Source of the DNA: Sphingomonas sp. C3-2 | GTDB taxonomy: Bacteria; Pseudomonadota; Alphaproteobacteria; Sphingomonadales; Sphingomonadaceae | Direction: 5' to 3' | NCBI RefSeq assembly: GCF_033025475.1 | Contig: NZ_CP130322.1 | Coordinates: forward strand, 1,240,001 to 1,304,000 | DNA: 64,000 nt | Shown: piece by piece, positions 15,463 through 23,100 of the stretch | Position numbering within the stretch: position 1 is the stretch's first letter | Layout of the letters: each line of letters begins with the position of its first letter | Position numbers and translations under genes: made by a program | The notes under the pieces: generated by a model | What the model was told of the DNA's origin: nothing | The model's database searches: none | Seen by the model: only the letters and a program-made list of their open reading frames with translations

Positions 15463-16227
15463 ATGAAAAAGCTCCTGTCCGCGCTGCTTCTTGCATCGAT
15501 GCTGTCGGGCTGCGGCGTTCCTGGTCGCCTCGCCAATGTCGGCAAGGCGCCCAAGATGACACCGATGGATGATCCCGCCGCACCGCTCATCGAACCCTCG
15601 CTCGGCAACCAGGCCGCCGCCCACCGCGCCGGCCGCAACGGCCAGCCCGCGCCGGAGACGCCCGCCAACAGCGCCTCGCTGTTCCGCACCGGCGCTGGGG
15701 CCTTTTTCCGCGATCAGCGCGCCTCGCGCGTGGGCGACATCGTCACCATCCGCATCAATATTCAAGACAAGGCCGTTGTCGGCAACTCCACCAGCCGCTC
15801 GCGGGCCGGCTCGGAAAATGGTGGAATTGCAGCACTGCTTGGGCTCGAAAGCCAGATCGGCAAGGTTTTACCCGGCAATCCCGATCCCGCGCAGCTGGTG
15901 AACACCAATTCCAACTCGCAGTCTCAGGGTTCGGGCAACACCGCGCGCAGCGAACAGATCAACATGACGGTGGCGGCGCTCGTTACCGATGTGCTGCCCA
16001 ACGGCAATCTGCTCATTCGCGGGCGACAGGAAGTCCGCGTCAATTTCGAGCTGCGCGAGTTGATCGTCTCGGGCGTCATCCGCCCCGAAGACATCGCGCG
16101 CGACAACAGCATCCGTCACAGCCAGATCGCCGAAGCGCGGATCAGCTATGGTGGCCGCGGCCAGCTCACAGATGCCCAACAGGCACGCTGGGGGCAGCAG
16201 ATCTACGACGCGCTCTTCCCCTTCTGA
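15463..16227 (+). CDS. flgH: Flagellar L-ring lipoprotein FlgH
   Basis: 254 residues. An N-terminal lipoprotein signal with lipobox LSGC (Cys17), then the conserved SLFRTGAGAFFRDQRASRVGDIVTIRI and NGNLLIRGRQEVRVNFELREL...SGVIRPEDI blocks of the FlgH beta-barrel. It forms the outer-membrane L-ring. I start at ATG 15463; the frame extends further upstream into flgA but lacks a signal peptide there. Last gene of flgFGAH, followed by a strong terminator. Confidence 0.95.
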   Translation: MKKLLSALLLASMLSGCGVPGRLANVGKAPKMTPMDDPAAPLIEPSLGNQAAAHRAGRNGQPAPETPANSASLFRTGAGAFFRDQRASRVGDIVTIRINIQDKAVVGNSTSRSRAGSENGGIAALLGLESQIGKVLPGNPDPAQLVNTNSNSQSQGSGNTARSEQINMTVAALVTDVLPNGNLLIRGRQEVRVNFELRELIVSGVIRPEDIARDNSIRHSQIAEARISYGGRGQLTDAQQARWGQQIYDALFPF

Positions 16228-16257
16228 ATTCGGCGCAACAGCGTTGCTTCCAGCCGG

Positions 16258-16293
16258 GGCCGGCCCATGCATCGTGCATGGGCCGGCCTTTTT
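16258..16293 (+). terminator. Rho-independent terminator after flgH
   Basis: A 14-bp perfect stem GGCCGGCCCATGCA (16258-16271) with 16275-16288, loop TCG, then TTTTT. Confidence 0.93.
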
Positions 16294-16318
16294 GCTGCGC
16301 GCCTTCCGGCAGGCTTCG

Positions 16319-16326
16319 TTAACCAT
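16319..16326 (+). promoter_or_regulatory. CtrA-like half site upstream of flagellin
   Basis: TTAACCAT is the alternative 8-bp half-site known for the Caulobacter response regulator CtrA. It lies 143 bases before the flagellin start. The second half, seven bases on, reads AATT instead of TTAA, so the site is imperfect. No convincing FliA or sigma-54 promoter was found in the remaining leader (16327-16469). Confidence 0.3.
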
Positions 16327-16469
16327 GAAAATTTGCGCGAAACGCTTTGGATAGGCTGATTTTCTTCCCAGAATAAAAGGCGACCAAATCAAATCTGGAT
16401 CGCCGGGGGGCAGCGCAACTGCTCCAGAGCCGAAGAATTCGGCTTATTCATCCTAGAAGGAATAAGAAC

Positions 16470-17300
16470 ATGGCGTTTTCGATCAACACCAACGTTGGTG
16501 CAATGGCTGCTCTGCAGACCCTCAATGCGACCAACAAGAACCTGTCGACCACCTCGAGCCGCATCAACACCGGCCTGAACGTTGCATCGACCAAGGACGA
16601 CTCGGCTAAGTTCACCATCGCTCAGACGCTCCGCAGCGACGTCGGCGGCCTTTCGGCTGTCACCTCGTCGCTCCAGAACGCCAAGAGCGTGACGGACGTG
16701 GCCGTTGCCGGCGCCGAGCAGATCTCGGACCTGCTGAACCAGATGAAGACCAAGGCTTATGAAGCTTCGGACGCTGGTATCAGCCAGGAATCGCGCGACA
16801 TGATCAACCAGGACTTCAACTCCCTGCGTGATCAGGTCAACACGATCATCAAGGGTTCGGAATTCAACGGCATCAACCTTCTCGACTCGAGCTTCTCGGG
16901 CACGACGACGGTTGCGGCACTGCAGTCGCTCGAAGTCTCCGACACGCTCAGCGTTGCCAACCAGGCGATGGACACCGACGTGTTCGCCAGCCTGACCACC
17001 GATGGCATCAAGGACCAGGGTGACGCGGCAACGATGGTCGGCACGATCGAAGGCCTGATCACCGATGTGAACGGCAAGCTCAGCACCCTCGGTGCAGCTT
17101 CGCGTAAGATCGATGGTCAGCTCAACTTCACCAGCAAGCTGACGGACGTGATCGAAAGCGGTATCGGCAACCTCGTGGACGCCGATCTTGCCAAGGAATC
17201 GGCGAAGCTCACCGCCCTGCAGACCCAGCAGCAGCTCGGCCTCCAGGCGCTGTCGATCGCCAACCAGGCACCGCAGACGATCCTGTCGCTCTTCCGCTAA
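16470..17300 (+). CDS. fliC: Flagellin
   Basis: 276 residues, a short alphaproteobacterial-type flagellin. The N-terminal D0/D1 helices (FSINTNVGAMAALQTLNATNKNL, NTGLNVASTKDDSAKFTIAQTLR) and the C-terminal helix (ANQAPQTILSLFR) are intact, while the central surface domain is almost absent. An AAGGAA ribosome binding site lies 8 bases before the ATG. Codon use is biased to a small set, as expected for a highly expressed gene. It is a single-gene unit bounded by terminators, and only one flagellin is seen in this window. Confidence 0.96.
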   Translation: MAFSINTNVGAMAALQTLNATNKNLSTTSSRINTGLNVASTKDDSAKFTIAQTLRSDVGGLSAVTSSLQNAKSVTDVAVAGAEQISDLLNQMKTKAYEASDAGISQESRDMINQDFNSLRDQVNTIIKGSEFNGINLLDSSFSGTTTVAALQSLEVSDTLSVANQAMDTDVFASLTTDGIKDQGDAATMVGTIEGLITDVNGKLSTLGAASRKIDGQLNFTSKLTDVIESGIGNLVDADLAKESAKLTALQTQQQLGLQALSIANQAPQTILSLFR

Positions 17301-17348
17301 GGAAGGGAGGCGACGGCCCCCTCCCCCCGATGGGGCCGCTCGTTTGCC

Positions 17349-17384
17349 GACCGGGATGGGTTCGCCCATCCCGGTCATTTTTTT
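17349..17384 (+). terminator. Rho-independent terminator after flagellin
   Basis: GACCGGGATGGG (17349-17360), UUCG-type loop, CCCATCCCGGTC (17365-17376), then A and a run of seven T. Confidence 0.95.
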
Positions 17385-17576
17385 GTCCATGCAATTAATT
17401 GTATTATCAAAAAAAACCTCAGATCTTTACTAGATTAAGGGAAAACCCTTAGTTGGAGTCGTGCATCCACCCCGGCAAAGACGGCCATGCAACTGCCGAC
17501 GGGGGTCAGCAGGAGCAGTCTGTCCGGGGGGGCAGGCGAGACCAGTGTTTTGGTTCGCATCGAGGGTCGATAGACA

Positions 17577-17969
17577 ATGCATCATGACACCGCATCCGCG
17601 ATTGCCGCGATTGGCAATCGCTCATGCAGCCAGCGGGTCAATCTGACGTTCCAGTTCAGCATCGCCGATCCGGCCGCGCTTTGGCGCGCCGCGGCCCAAC
17701 GCTGCATGGACGGGACCGGCCTTTCTCCCGAAGACGTGTTCGAGACGCTCGGCCCGCCCGAAGATCCCTCGATCGAGGATTGTCTGGCGATGCTGCTCAG
17801 CGCGCCCCTCATTCCCGGCTGTGCGATCGAGGACATGGCGATCGAGGCCGCCGAAGATGACCTTCTGCCGCTTGCCGGTGAAGCCCCCATTCCGGCCCCG
17901 CGCCTGCCGATCGAGGCGATGTCCGGCCTGTTCGATCCGCGCCTCCAGCCGAACCCGTCAGCGGCCTGA
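17577..17969 (+). CDS. Unrecognised protein downstream of flagellin
   Basis: 130 residues. I do not recognise it. The N-terminal half reads like a small alpha/beta fold (VNLTFQFSIADPAALWRAAAQRC), then SPEDVFETLGPPEDPSIEDCLAMLL, an acidic stretch and a Pro-rich end. No membrane segment. GAGGG is 10 bases before the ATG. The 276-base leader from flagellin holds a terminator, a small AAGGG/CCCTT hairpin at 17436-17451 and a GC-rich stretch that could fold. A bidirectional terminator follows. Position between flagellin and flgD hints at a flagellar role only. Confidence 0.55.
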   Translation: MHHDTASAIAAIGNRSCSQRVNLTFQFSIADPAALWRAAAQRCMDGTGLSPEDVFETLGPPEDPSIEDCLAMLLSAPLIPGCAIEDMAIEAAEDDLLPLAGEAPIPAPRLPIEAMSGLFDPRLQPNPSAA

Positions 17970-17988
17970 GACATCATTCCATTTCCAT

Positions 17989-18033
17989 AAACAAAAAGCC
18001 CCGCGCCAAAATCCGGCGCGGGGCTTTTTGTTT
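17989..18033. terminator. Bidirectional terminator before flgD
   Basis: A 19-base arm AAACAAAAAGCCCCGCGCC (17989-18007) pairs perfectly with 18015-18033, with A- and T-runs at the outer ends. It lies between the convergent genes 17577-17969 and flgD. Confidence 0.93.
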
Positions 18034-18050
18034 GTACAAGGGCTAAGCGA

Positions 18051-18758
18051 TCAGGCGGGAAGCGGGGTCGGCTCAGGCGCCGGCGAGGCCGAAGTCGGGG
18101 CAGAAACCGCCACCAGCCCGTTCACCGACATGCGGATGCCGTTGACACCCAGCAGGATATTTACGCCGTCGGTCACCACGTCCTTGACGATGCCGACCGA
18201 GTTGATTGTCGAGTTGAGCTGGACGCCGTTGCCGCCATCGACGGTCAGTGCCAGCGTATAAGCGCCTTCGGGCGCGCGCGTGCCATCGGCAAGCGTGCCG
18301 TCCCAGCTGAAGCGCCCCTGGTTCGACGGATCGATCGACGCCTCATGCACCACCTTACCCGACGCGTCGGTTACCTTTGCGGTAATCGCCTTGGGCGTGC
18401 CATCGACATAATAGGTCCAGGTCGCCGGATCGCTGCCCAGCCCCGAAACCGCTGAATCGAAGCGCGCTTCCTTGCCGATATAGGCCGATGCCTGCGCCAT
18501 GTTCTGCGACGAGATCTGCGCCAGAATCGACTGCAGCGCGCCGGTCTGCTGAAGCGACTGCTCCACCTGCGAATATTGCACCAGTTGCTGGGCATATTCG
18601 CTCGTATCCATCGGATCGAGCGGGTCCTGATTTTGCATCTGCGCGGTCAGCAGCTTCAGGAACATGTTGAAATCGGCGGCGATTGTCGATGTCTGCTGCT
18701 GTTGTTGCGTGGCAGCGGCAGCCGCAGCGCCGGATCCGGTCCCGTTAACGGTTGTCAT
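18051..18758 (-). CDS. flgD: Flagellar hook cap protein FlgD
   Basis: 235 residues. FlgD is the scaffold at the tip of the growing hook. The N-terminal block FNMFLKLLTAQMQNQDPLDPMDTSEYAQQLVQYSQVEQ is the family signature. The C-terminal half has the FlgD Ig/tudor-type region (GRFSWDGTLADGTRAPEGAYTL). An AAGGAG ribosome binding site precedes the ATG at 18758. It lies 12 bases after fliK in the same minus-strand unit. Confidence 0.95.
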   Translation of the reverse strand: MTTVNGTGSGAAAAAATQQQQQTSTIAADFNMFLKLLTAQMQNQDPLDPMDTSEYAQQLVQYSQVEQSLQQTGALQSILAQISSQNMAQASAYIGKEARFDSAVSGLGSDPATWTYYVDGTPKAITAKVTDASGKVVHEASIDPSNQGRFSWDGTLADGTRAPEGAYTLALTVDGGNGVQLNSTINSVGIVKDVVTDGVNILLGVNGIRMSVNGLVAVSAPTSASPAPEPTPLPA

Positions 18759-18770
18759 CTCAAATGCTCC

Positions 18771-20120
18771 TTACGCCATTACGTCCACACGGCCGCTCGT
18801 CGTCAGCCGTTGATATTGCGGTACATCGTCTTCGCCTGCGCCCTGTCCGCCGCGGGCATGGCCATCGCCACCCGAACGACCGTCCTGCTGTCCGCGCTGA
18901 GCGAACTGGCCGCCCTCACCGCCCCGGCTGTCGAACCGGAAGGACTGGCTGTCGGTGCGTACGCCCGCCTCGCTCAGCGCGCGGTTGAGGTCCCCCGCCT
19001 CGCGCCGCAGCATGTCGAGTGCGACCTGGCTGTCCGCCGTCACCAACGCGCGCAGCCCGCCATCACGGTCGAAGGTCATGCGCACATCGATCCGGCCAAG
19101 TTCAGCGGGGTCCATGCGGACGATCAGTTCCTCGCGTCCCGCCGCCATGTGCCGTGCAATCTCAACGCCCATGTCGCGCCCCACCTGCCCCGGGCGCGCG
19201 GCGACCACGGCATGGTGCGGTTGCTGCGCCTGGGCAGCGCCATAAAGCTGGTCGAAACTTGCCGTACGATGTGCGGTCGCACCCGGCAGCGCCTGGCTCA
19301 TCAACGGCGTCGACAGGCCGTCGGGCATGTCCGTCGCCGCCAGTGCGGTTTCGGCGCCATTGCCCGGAACCACACCCTGCGTGCCCGCATTGGCTGTTGC
19401 ACCTGCGCCACCGTGCATGATGGGCGCCGGCGTCGGTGCGGTCCGACTGGGCTCGGGCATAGGAGCAGCGGCATCCACCACCGGGTTATCCACAGGCGCC
19501 TGCTGAACAGCCACCGCCATGCGCGCTTCGGCAGCGGGTTGCGGCGGCGTAACGGGCGCCGGGACGGCAAGCGGCGCATCACCGACCGGAACCGGAAGCG
19601 GCGCGGATTTCGTCTTGTTTTCAGGGCGCTCATCCGGTGCGGCCTGCGCCAGCAGCACCGCGTCCTCGGGCAGGATTTTCTCGCCTGCTTCTGCTGCCAG
19701 TTCCGCCTGCATCGTCGCATCGGGTTTTACAGGCGTAGGCGCAAGGCTGTTGGCGGGCAGCGCAACCTGAGGCTTGCCGCCCTGTTGCGGCACCACCACC
19801 GTCTGGTCTGCCTCTGCGGTATCTTTTCCGGGCACCGCCAGTGTCTGCTCGGGCATGGCGTCCTTGCCCGGCTGAAGCATCTGCGCGGCTGAAGGCAACA
19901 CGGTCGCGTCCACACCGCCGGGCAGCGCCAGCCCGTCGGCGGGAACCGCCTGGGTCGCAATCGGCATCACGCCGGTCGGTGCGGGTGCTGTGGCGGAGCC
20001 CGCAGTGGCACCCAACAGCGCGCCAAAGGCAGATCCGGTTTCTCCCGCGGATGCCGATCGAGCGGCACCATTTGCGGTGGCCGGGGTTCCGGCACCGGGT
20101 ACGGTCGGGAATATGTTCAT
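18771..20120 (-). CDS. fliK: Flagellar hook-length control protein FliK
   Basis: 449 residues. A long Ala/Pro-rich, low-complexity N-terminal ruler region and a compact C-terminal Flg_hook domain (about 330-410), in which REELIVRMDPAELGRIDVRMTFDRDGGLRALV matches the L-x-P-x-x-LG-x-V motif. FliK measures the hook and switches export from hook to filament proteins through FlhB. GAAAGG precedes the ATG. Directly upstream of flgD, which makes a hook-assembly pair. Confidence 0.9.
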   Translation of the reverse strand: MNIFPTVPGAGTPATANGAARSASAGETGSAFGALLGATAGSATAPAPTGVMPIATQAVPADGLALPGGVDATVLPSAAQMLQPGKDAMPEQTLAVPGKDTAEADQTVVVPQQGGKPQVALPANSLAPTPVKPDATMQAELAAEAGEKILPEDAVLLAQAAPDERPENKTKSAPLPVPVGDAPLAVPAPVTPPQPAAEARMAVAVQQAPVDNPVVDAAAPMPEPSRTAPTPAPIMHGGAGATANAGTQGVVPGNGAETALAATDMPDGLSTPLMSQALPGATAHRTASFDQLYGAAQAQQPHHAVVAARPGQVGRDMGVEIARHMAAGREELIVRMDPAELGRIDVRMTFDRDGGLRALVTADSQVALDMLRREAGDLNRALSEAGVRTDSQSFRFDSRGGEGGQFAQRGQQDGRSGGDGHARGGQGAGEDDVPQYQRLTTSGRVDVMA

Positions 20121-20155
20121 CTCAGCCTTTCACCGGGTATGAAGCCATGTCCTCA

Positions 20156-20164
20156 TTATAGAAT
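20156..20164 (-). promoter_or_regulatory. TTCTATAAT box upstream of fliK
   Basis: On the minus strand ATTCTATAATGAGG, 35 bases before the fliK ATG and in the 67-base gap after flhA. The minus-strand reading at 9924-9932 is nearly the same (ATTCTATAATAGG). Confidence 0.4.
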
Positions 20165-20187
20165 GGTTTGCGACGAACGGGTCGCAC

Positions 20188-22269
20188 TCAACCAACCGCG
20201 CCCAATGTTCGAATGCGCGCACGCGCATGAATCTCGTTCTGCGACAGAACGACCGTCGCAGGGCGGACGCGTTCGATGATCGATCGCACAAAGGGGCGGA
20301 TTGCGGGGCTGGTGAGCAGGCACGGTATCTCCCCGTCCGCCGCCAGCTTGTCATAGCATTCGCGCACCGCGGCGATGAACGCCTGCAGGCTCGAAGGCGC
20401 CATCGCCAGCTGGCGTTCGTCGCCATCGCCGATGATGCTCTCGGCAAACTCGGCGTCCCAGCGCGGTGCCAGCGTCACGATCGGGATCGTGCCATCGCGG
20501 GTGTTCTGCGCCGAAATCTGGCGCGCCAGCCGGCTGCGCACATGTTCGGTCATCTGTGCAATATTGTGCGTCAGCGCCGAGGCTTCCGAAATCCCCTCAA
20601 GGATCGTCGGCACGTCGCGGATCGATACGCCTTCGTTGAGCAGATTTTGCAGGATGCGCTGCACGCCCGAGATCGAGATCTTGGCCGGCACGATATCCGC
20701 CACCAGCTTTTCCGACTCCTTGTGCACCTCGGTCAGCAATTTTTGCGTCTCGGTGTACGACAGCAGATCGGCGATATTGTCCTTGACGATCTCAGTCAGG
20801 TGCGTCGCGATCACCGTGCCACAATCCACCACGGTCAACCCGCGCAGGCCAGCCTCGTCGCGCAGATCGCGGTCGATCCACAAGGCAGGCAGATTGAACA
20901 CGGGTTCGCGCGTTTCCTCGCCGTTGATCCCCACGGGCCCGCCGCCGGGATTGATCAACAACAATTTGTCGAGCCGGATATTGCCGCGCGCCGTCTCGGT
21001 TTCCTTGACGTACACGACATATTCGTTGGGCTGCAGCGCGAGATTGTCGAGAATGCGCACCGCCGGCAGCACAAAGCCGTAATCGATCGCCATCTGGCGG
21101 CGCAGTGCGCGCACCTGATCGTCAAGCCGGGGTTCGGAGGTTGCGTCGTTGATGATCGGCAGCAACGCATAGCCGATCTCGATGCGCACCGCGTCGATCG
21201 CCAGCGTGCGCGAAATCGGTTCTTCAACCTGGGCGCTCTGTTCCTGCGCCACCGCCTCGGCCATCCGCTCCTGCGCGGCATCGGCTTCGGCCTTGCGGTT
21301 CATCTTCCACGCCAGCCAGCCGCACAGCCCGCCCAGCAGCGCGAACGGTGCAAAGGGCATCCCGGGCAGCAGCGCGAGCGTGATCATCAGCGCGGCGGCA
21401 AGGCCGAACGCCTTGGGATAACGGCCCAGCTGATCGGCCAGCGTCGCGCCGGTCTTGCCCGATATGCCGCCCTTCGAAACAAGCAGGCCCGCCGCGGTGG
21501 AAACGATCAGCGCCGGGATCTGGCTGACCAGGCCGTCCCCCACGGTCAGGATAGTATAGGTACGAAACGCCTCGCCAAAGGCGACATCGTGGATCACGAC
21601 ACCAACGATCAGGCCGACGACGATGTTGATCGCGGTGATCAGCAGCCCGGCGATCGCATCGCCCTTCACGAATTTCGATGCACCGTCCATCGCGCCGTAA
21701 AAGCCGCTTTCGGCCTCGATCTCGCTGCGCCGCTCACGCGCATCCTGCTCGGTGATCATGCCTGCCGAAAGATCGGCGTCGATCGCCATCTGCTTGCCCG
21801 GCATCGCATCAAGGCTGAAGCGCGCGGCGACTTCGGCGATACGCCCGGCACCCTTGGTGATCACGACGAAGTTGATGACGATCAGGATGATGAAGATGGT
21901 GAGGCCGATCACGGTCTCGCCGCCCATCAGGAATTCGCCAAATGCCGCGATCACCCCGCCTGCGGCGTCATGCCCCTCATGCCCATGACCGAGGATCAGC
22001 CGGGTCGATGCGATGTTGAGCCCGAGACGCAGCATCGTCACGATCAGCAGGATCGTCGGAAAGCTCGAAAGCTGAAGCGGCTTTTCGATGAACAGCGCGG
22101 TCATCAGGATCAGGACCGATGCCGTGATCGACAGCGACAGCCCAAGATCCAGCAGCCAACCGGGCATGGGCAGGATGAGCATCGCGATGATCGCGATGAC
22201 GCCCAGCGCCAGCGCCAGATCGCGCCCGGGGCCAAGCCGCTTCATGAAATCGTCAAAACTCGTGGGCAT
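20188..22269 (-). CDS. flhA: Flagellar export gate protein FlhA
   Basis: 693 residues. FlhA is the inner-membrane export gate with a large cytoplasmic domain that binds chaperone-substrate complexes. The N-terminal third has about eight membrane segments. The conserved FHIPEP-type loop region is seen as GRIAEVAARFSLDAMPGKQMAIDADLSAG. The C-terminal domain holds YVVYVKETETARGNIRLDKLL and the EYTETQKLL-like block LLSYTETQKLLTEV. I start at ATG 22269 with GGAG upstream; a TTG one codon earlier is possible. Confidence 0.96.
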   Translation of the reverse strand: MPTSFDDFMKRLGPGRDLALALGVIAIIAMLILPMPGWLLDLGLSLSITASVLILMTALFIEKPLQLSSFPTILLIVTMLRLGLNIASTRLILGHGHEGHDAAGGVIAAFGEFLMGGETVIGLTIFIILIVINFVVITKGAGRIAEVAARFSLDAMPGKQMAIDADLSAGMITEQDARERRSEIEAESGFYGAMDGASKFVKGDAIAGLLITAINIVVGLIVGVVIHDVAFGEAFRTYTILTVGDGLVSQIPALIVSTAAGLLVSKGGISGKTGATLADQLGRYPKAFGLAAALMITLALLPGMPFAPFALLGGLCGWLAWKMNRKAEADAAQERMAEAVAQEQSAQVEEPISRTLAIDAVRIEIGYALLPIINDATSEPRLDDQVRALRRQMAIDYGFVLPAVRILDNLALQPNEYVVYVKETETARGNIRLDKLLLINPGGGPVGINGEETREPVFNLPALWIDRDLRDEAGLRGLTVVDCGTVIATHLTEIVKDNIADLLSYTETQKLLTEVHKESEKLVADIVPAKISISGVQRILQNLLNEGVSIRDVPTILEGISEASALTHNIAQMTEHVRSRLARQISAQNTRDGTIPIVTLAPRWDAEFAESIIGDGDERQLAMAPSSLQAFIAAVRECYDKLAADGEIPCLLTSPAIRPFVRSIIERVRPATVVLSQNEIHARARIRTLGAVG

Positions 22270-22289
22270 CAAGGGGCTCCGTTACCGGC

Positions 22290-22721
22290 TCAGATCTGGA
22301 CCGCGGGGATCACCGCCACGCCGTCTTCCATGAAGCTCCTCAGCTTGTTGCGCATCGTGCGCACCGAAATGCCGAGCATCGCGGCCGCGCTGGTGCGGTT
22401 GCCATGGCAATGTGCCAGTGTCTCGAGGATCAGCGCGCGTTCCACATCCGCCACGGTGCGGCCCACCAGCGGCATGCACAGATCAGCCAGGCTTTCGCCC
22501 GAACGCAGCCGCTGCACCACGTCGGGCACGTCGACCGGAACGTCCACCATCACCAGCCTTTCCGCATTGCGGCGCAGCCGTTCCAGCGCGCCTTCGGTTT
22601 CGCACACCGACAGCGCCGCATGCGATCGCCGCGCCATTTCGGCGGCGACGCGAAGCGTGCTGCCGGGCTCGCCGACCAGCATCAGCCGTGCCGAGGCACT
22701 GGATGTTGCCTGTGCCGTCAA
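22290..22721 (-). CDS. FlbD-like Fis-type regulator lacking the AAA+ domain
   Basis: 143 residues. The C-terminus (87-130: GRTVADVERALILETLAH, then GNRTSAAAMLGISVRTMRNKL) matches the Fis-type DNA-binding domain of FlbD and related flagellar sigma-54 activators. Residues 12-72 (LMLVGEPGSTLRVAAEMA, ALERLRRNAERLVMVDVP) look like a worn-down receiver-like domain. The roughly 240-residue AAA+ module that contacts sigma-54 (GAFTGA and Walker motifs) is missing, with no frameshift or remnant around. It is coupled to fliN by ATGA overlap and lies before flhA. It may bind DNA as a simple activator or repressor of flagellar genes. Confidence 0.75.
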   Translation of the reverse strand: MTAQATSSASARLMLVGEPGSTLRVAAEMARRSHAALSVCETEGALERLRRNAERLVMVDVPVDVPDVVQRLRSGESLADLCMPLVGRTVADVERALILETLAHCHGNRTSAAAMLGISVRTMRNKLRSFMEDGVAVIPAVQI

Positions 22722-23089
22722 CGGTCTTGCCGGACGATTTCAGTGAGCGTCACGCCGAGTGCGCTGTCGATCAGCACCACTTCGCCGCGCGCGATAAGCC
22801 GGTTGTTGACGAAGATGTCGACGGGTTCACCAACCCGGCGATCGAGTTCGACAACGTCGCCCGATTTCAGGCGCAGCAACTGGCCGATATCCATCTGCGA
22901 ACGACCGAGAACGGCCTGCACCTTCACCGGCACTTCATACACGGCCTGCAGATCATCGGGCGTCGGCGGCGTGTTGGGGCGTTCGACAGCAGCCGCGCGT
23001 ATCTGGCTTTCATCACCGCCCACGGCGTCCATGCCTTCCTGGGCGAATTGGGTGGGGGCCAGTTGGCGCGGTTCGTTTTCGTTGGTCAT
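22718..23089 (-). CDS. fliN: Flagellar motor switch protein FliN
   Basis: 123 residues from ATG 23089, which follows the GAGAG ribosome binding site; an ATG at 23116 would overlap fliF by 16 bases. The SpoA domain occupies the last ~75 residues: VPVKVQAVLGRSQMDIGQLLRLKSGDVVELDRRVGEPVDIFVNNRLIARGEVVLID, a textbook FliN sequence. FliN forms the base of the C-ring and binds the export ATPase complex through FliH. In the unit fliF-fliN-FlbD-like-flhA. Confidence 0.94.
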   Translation of the reverse strand: MTNENEPRQLAPTQFAQEGMDAVGGDESQIRAAAVERPNTPPTPDDLQAVYEVPVKVQAVLGRSQMDIGQLLRLKSGDVVELDRRVGEPVDIFVNNRLIARGEVVLIDSALGVTLTEIVRQDR

Positions 23090-23100
23090 GGGATACTCTC

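Noticed and set aside
17458-17570. Riboswitch-like leader before the 17577 gene
   Set aside because: GGCAAAGACGGCCATGCAAC looked briefly like a cyclic-di-GMP riboswitch core, but the required GCAAAGCC and tetraloop-receptor parts are missing.
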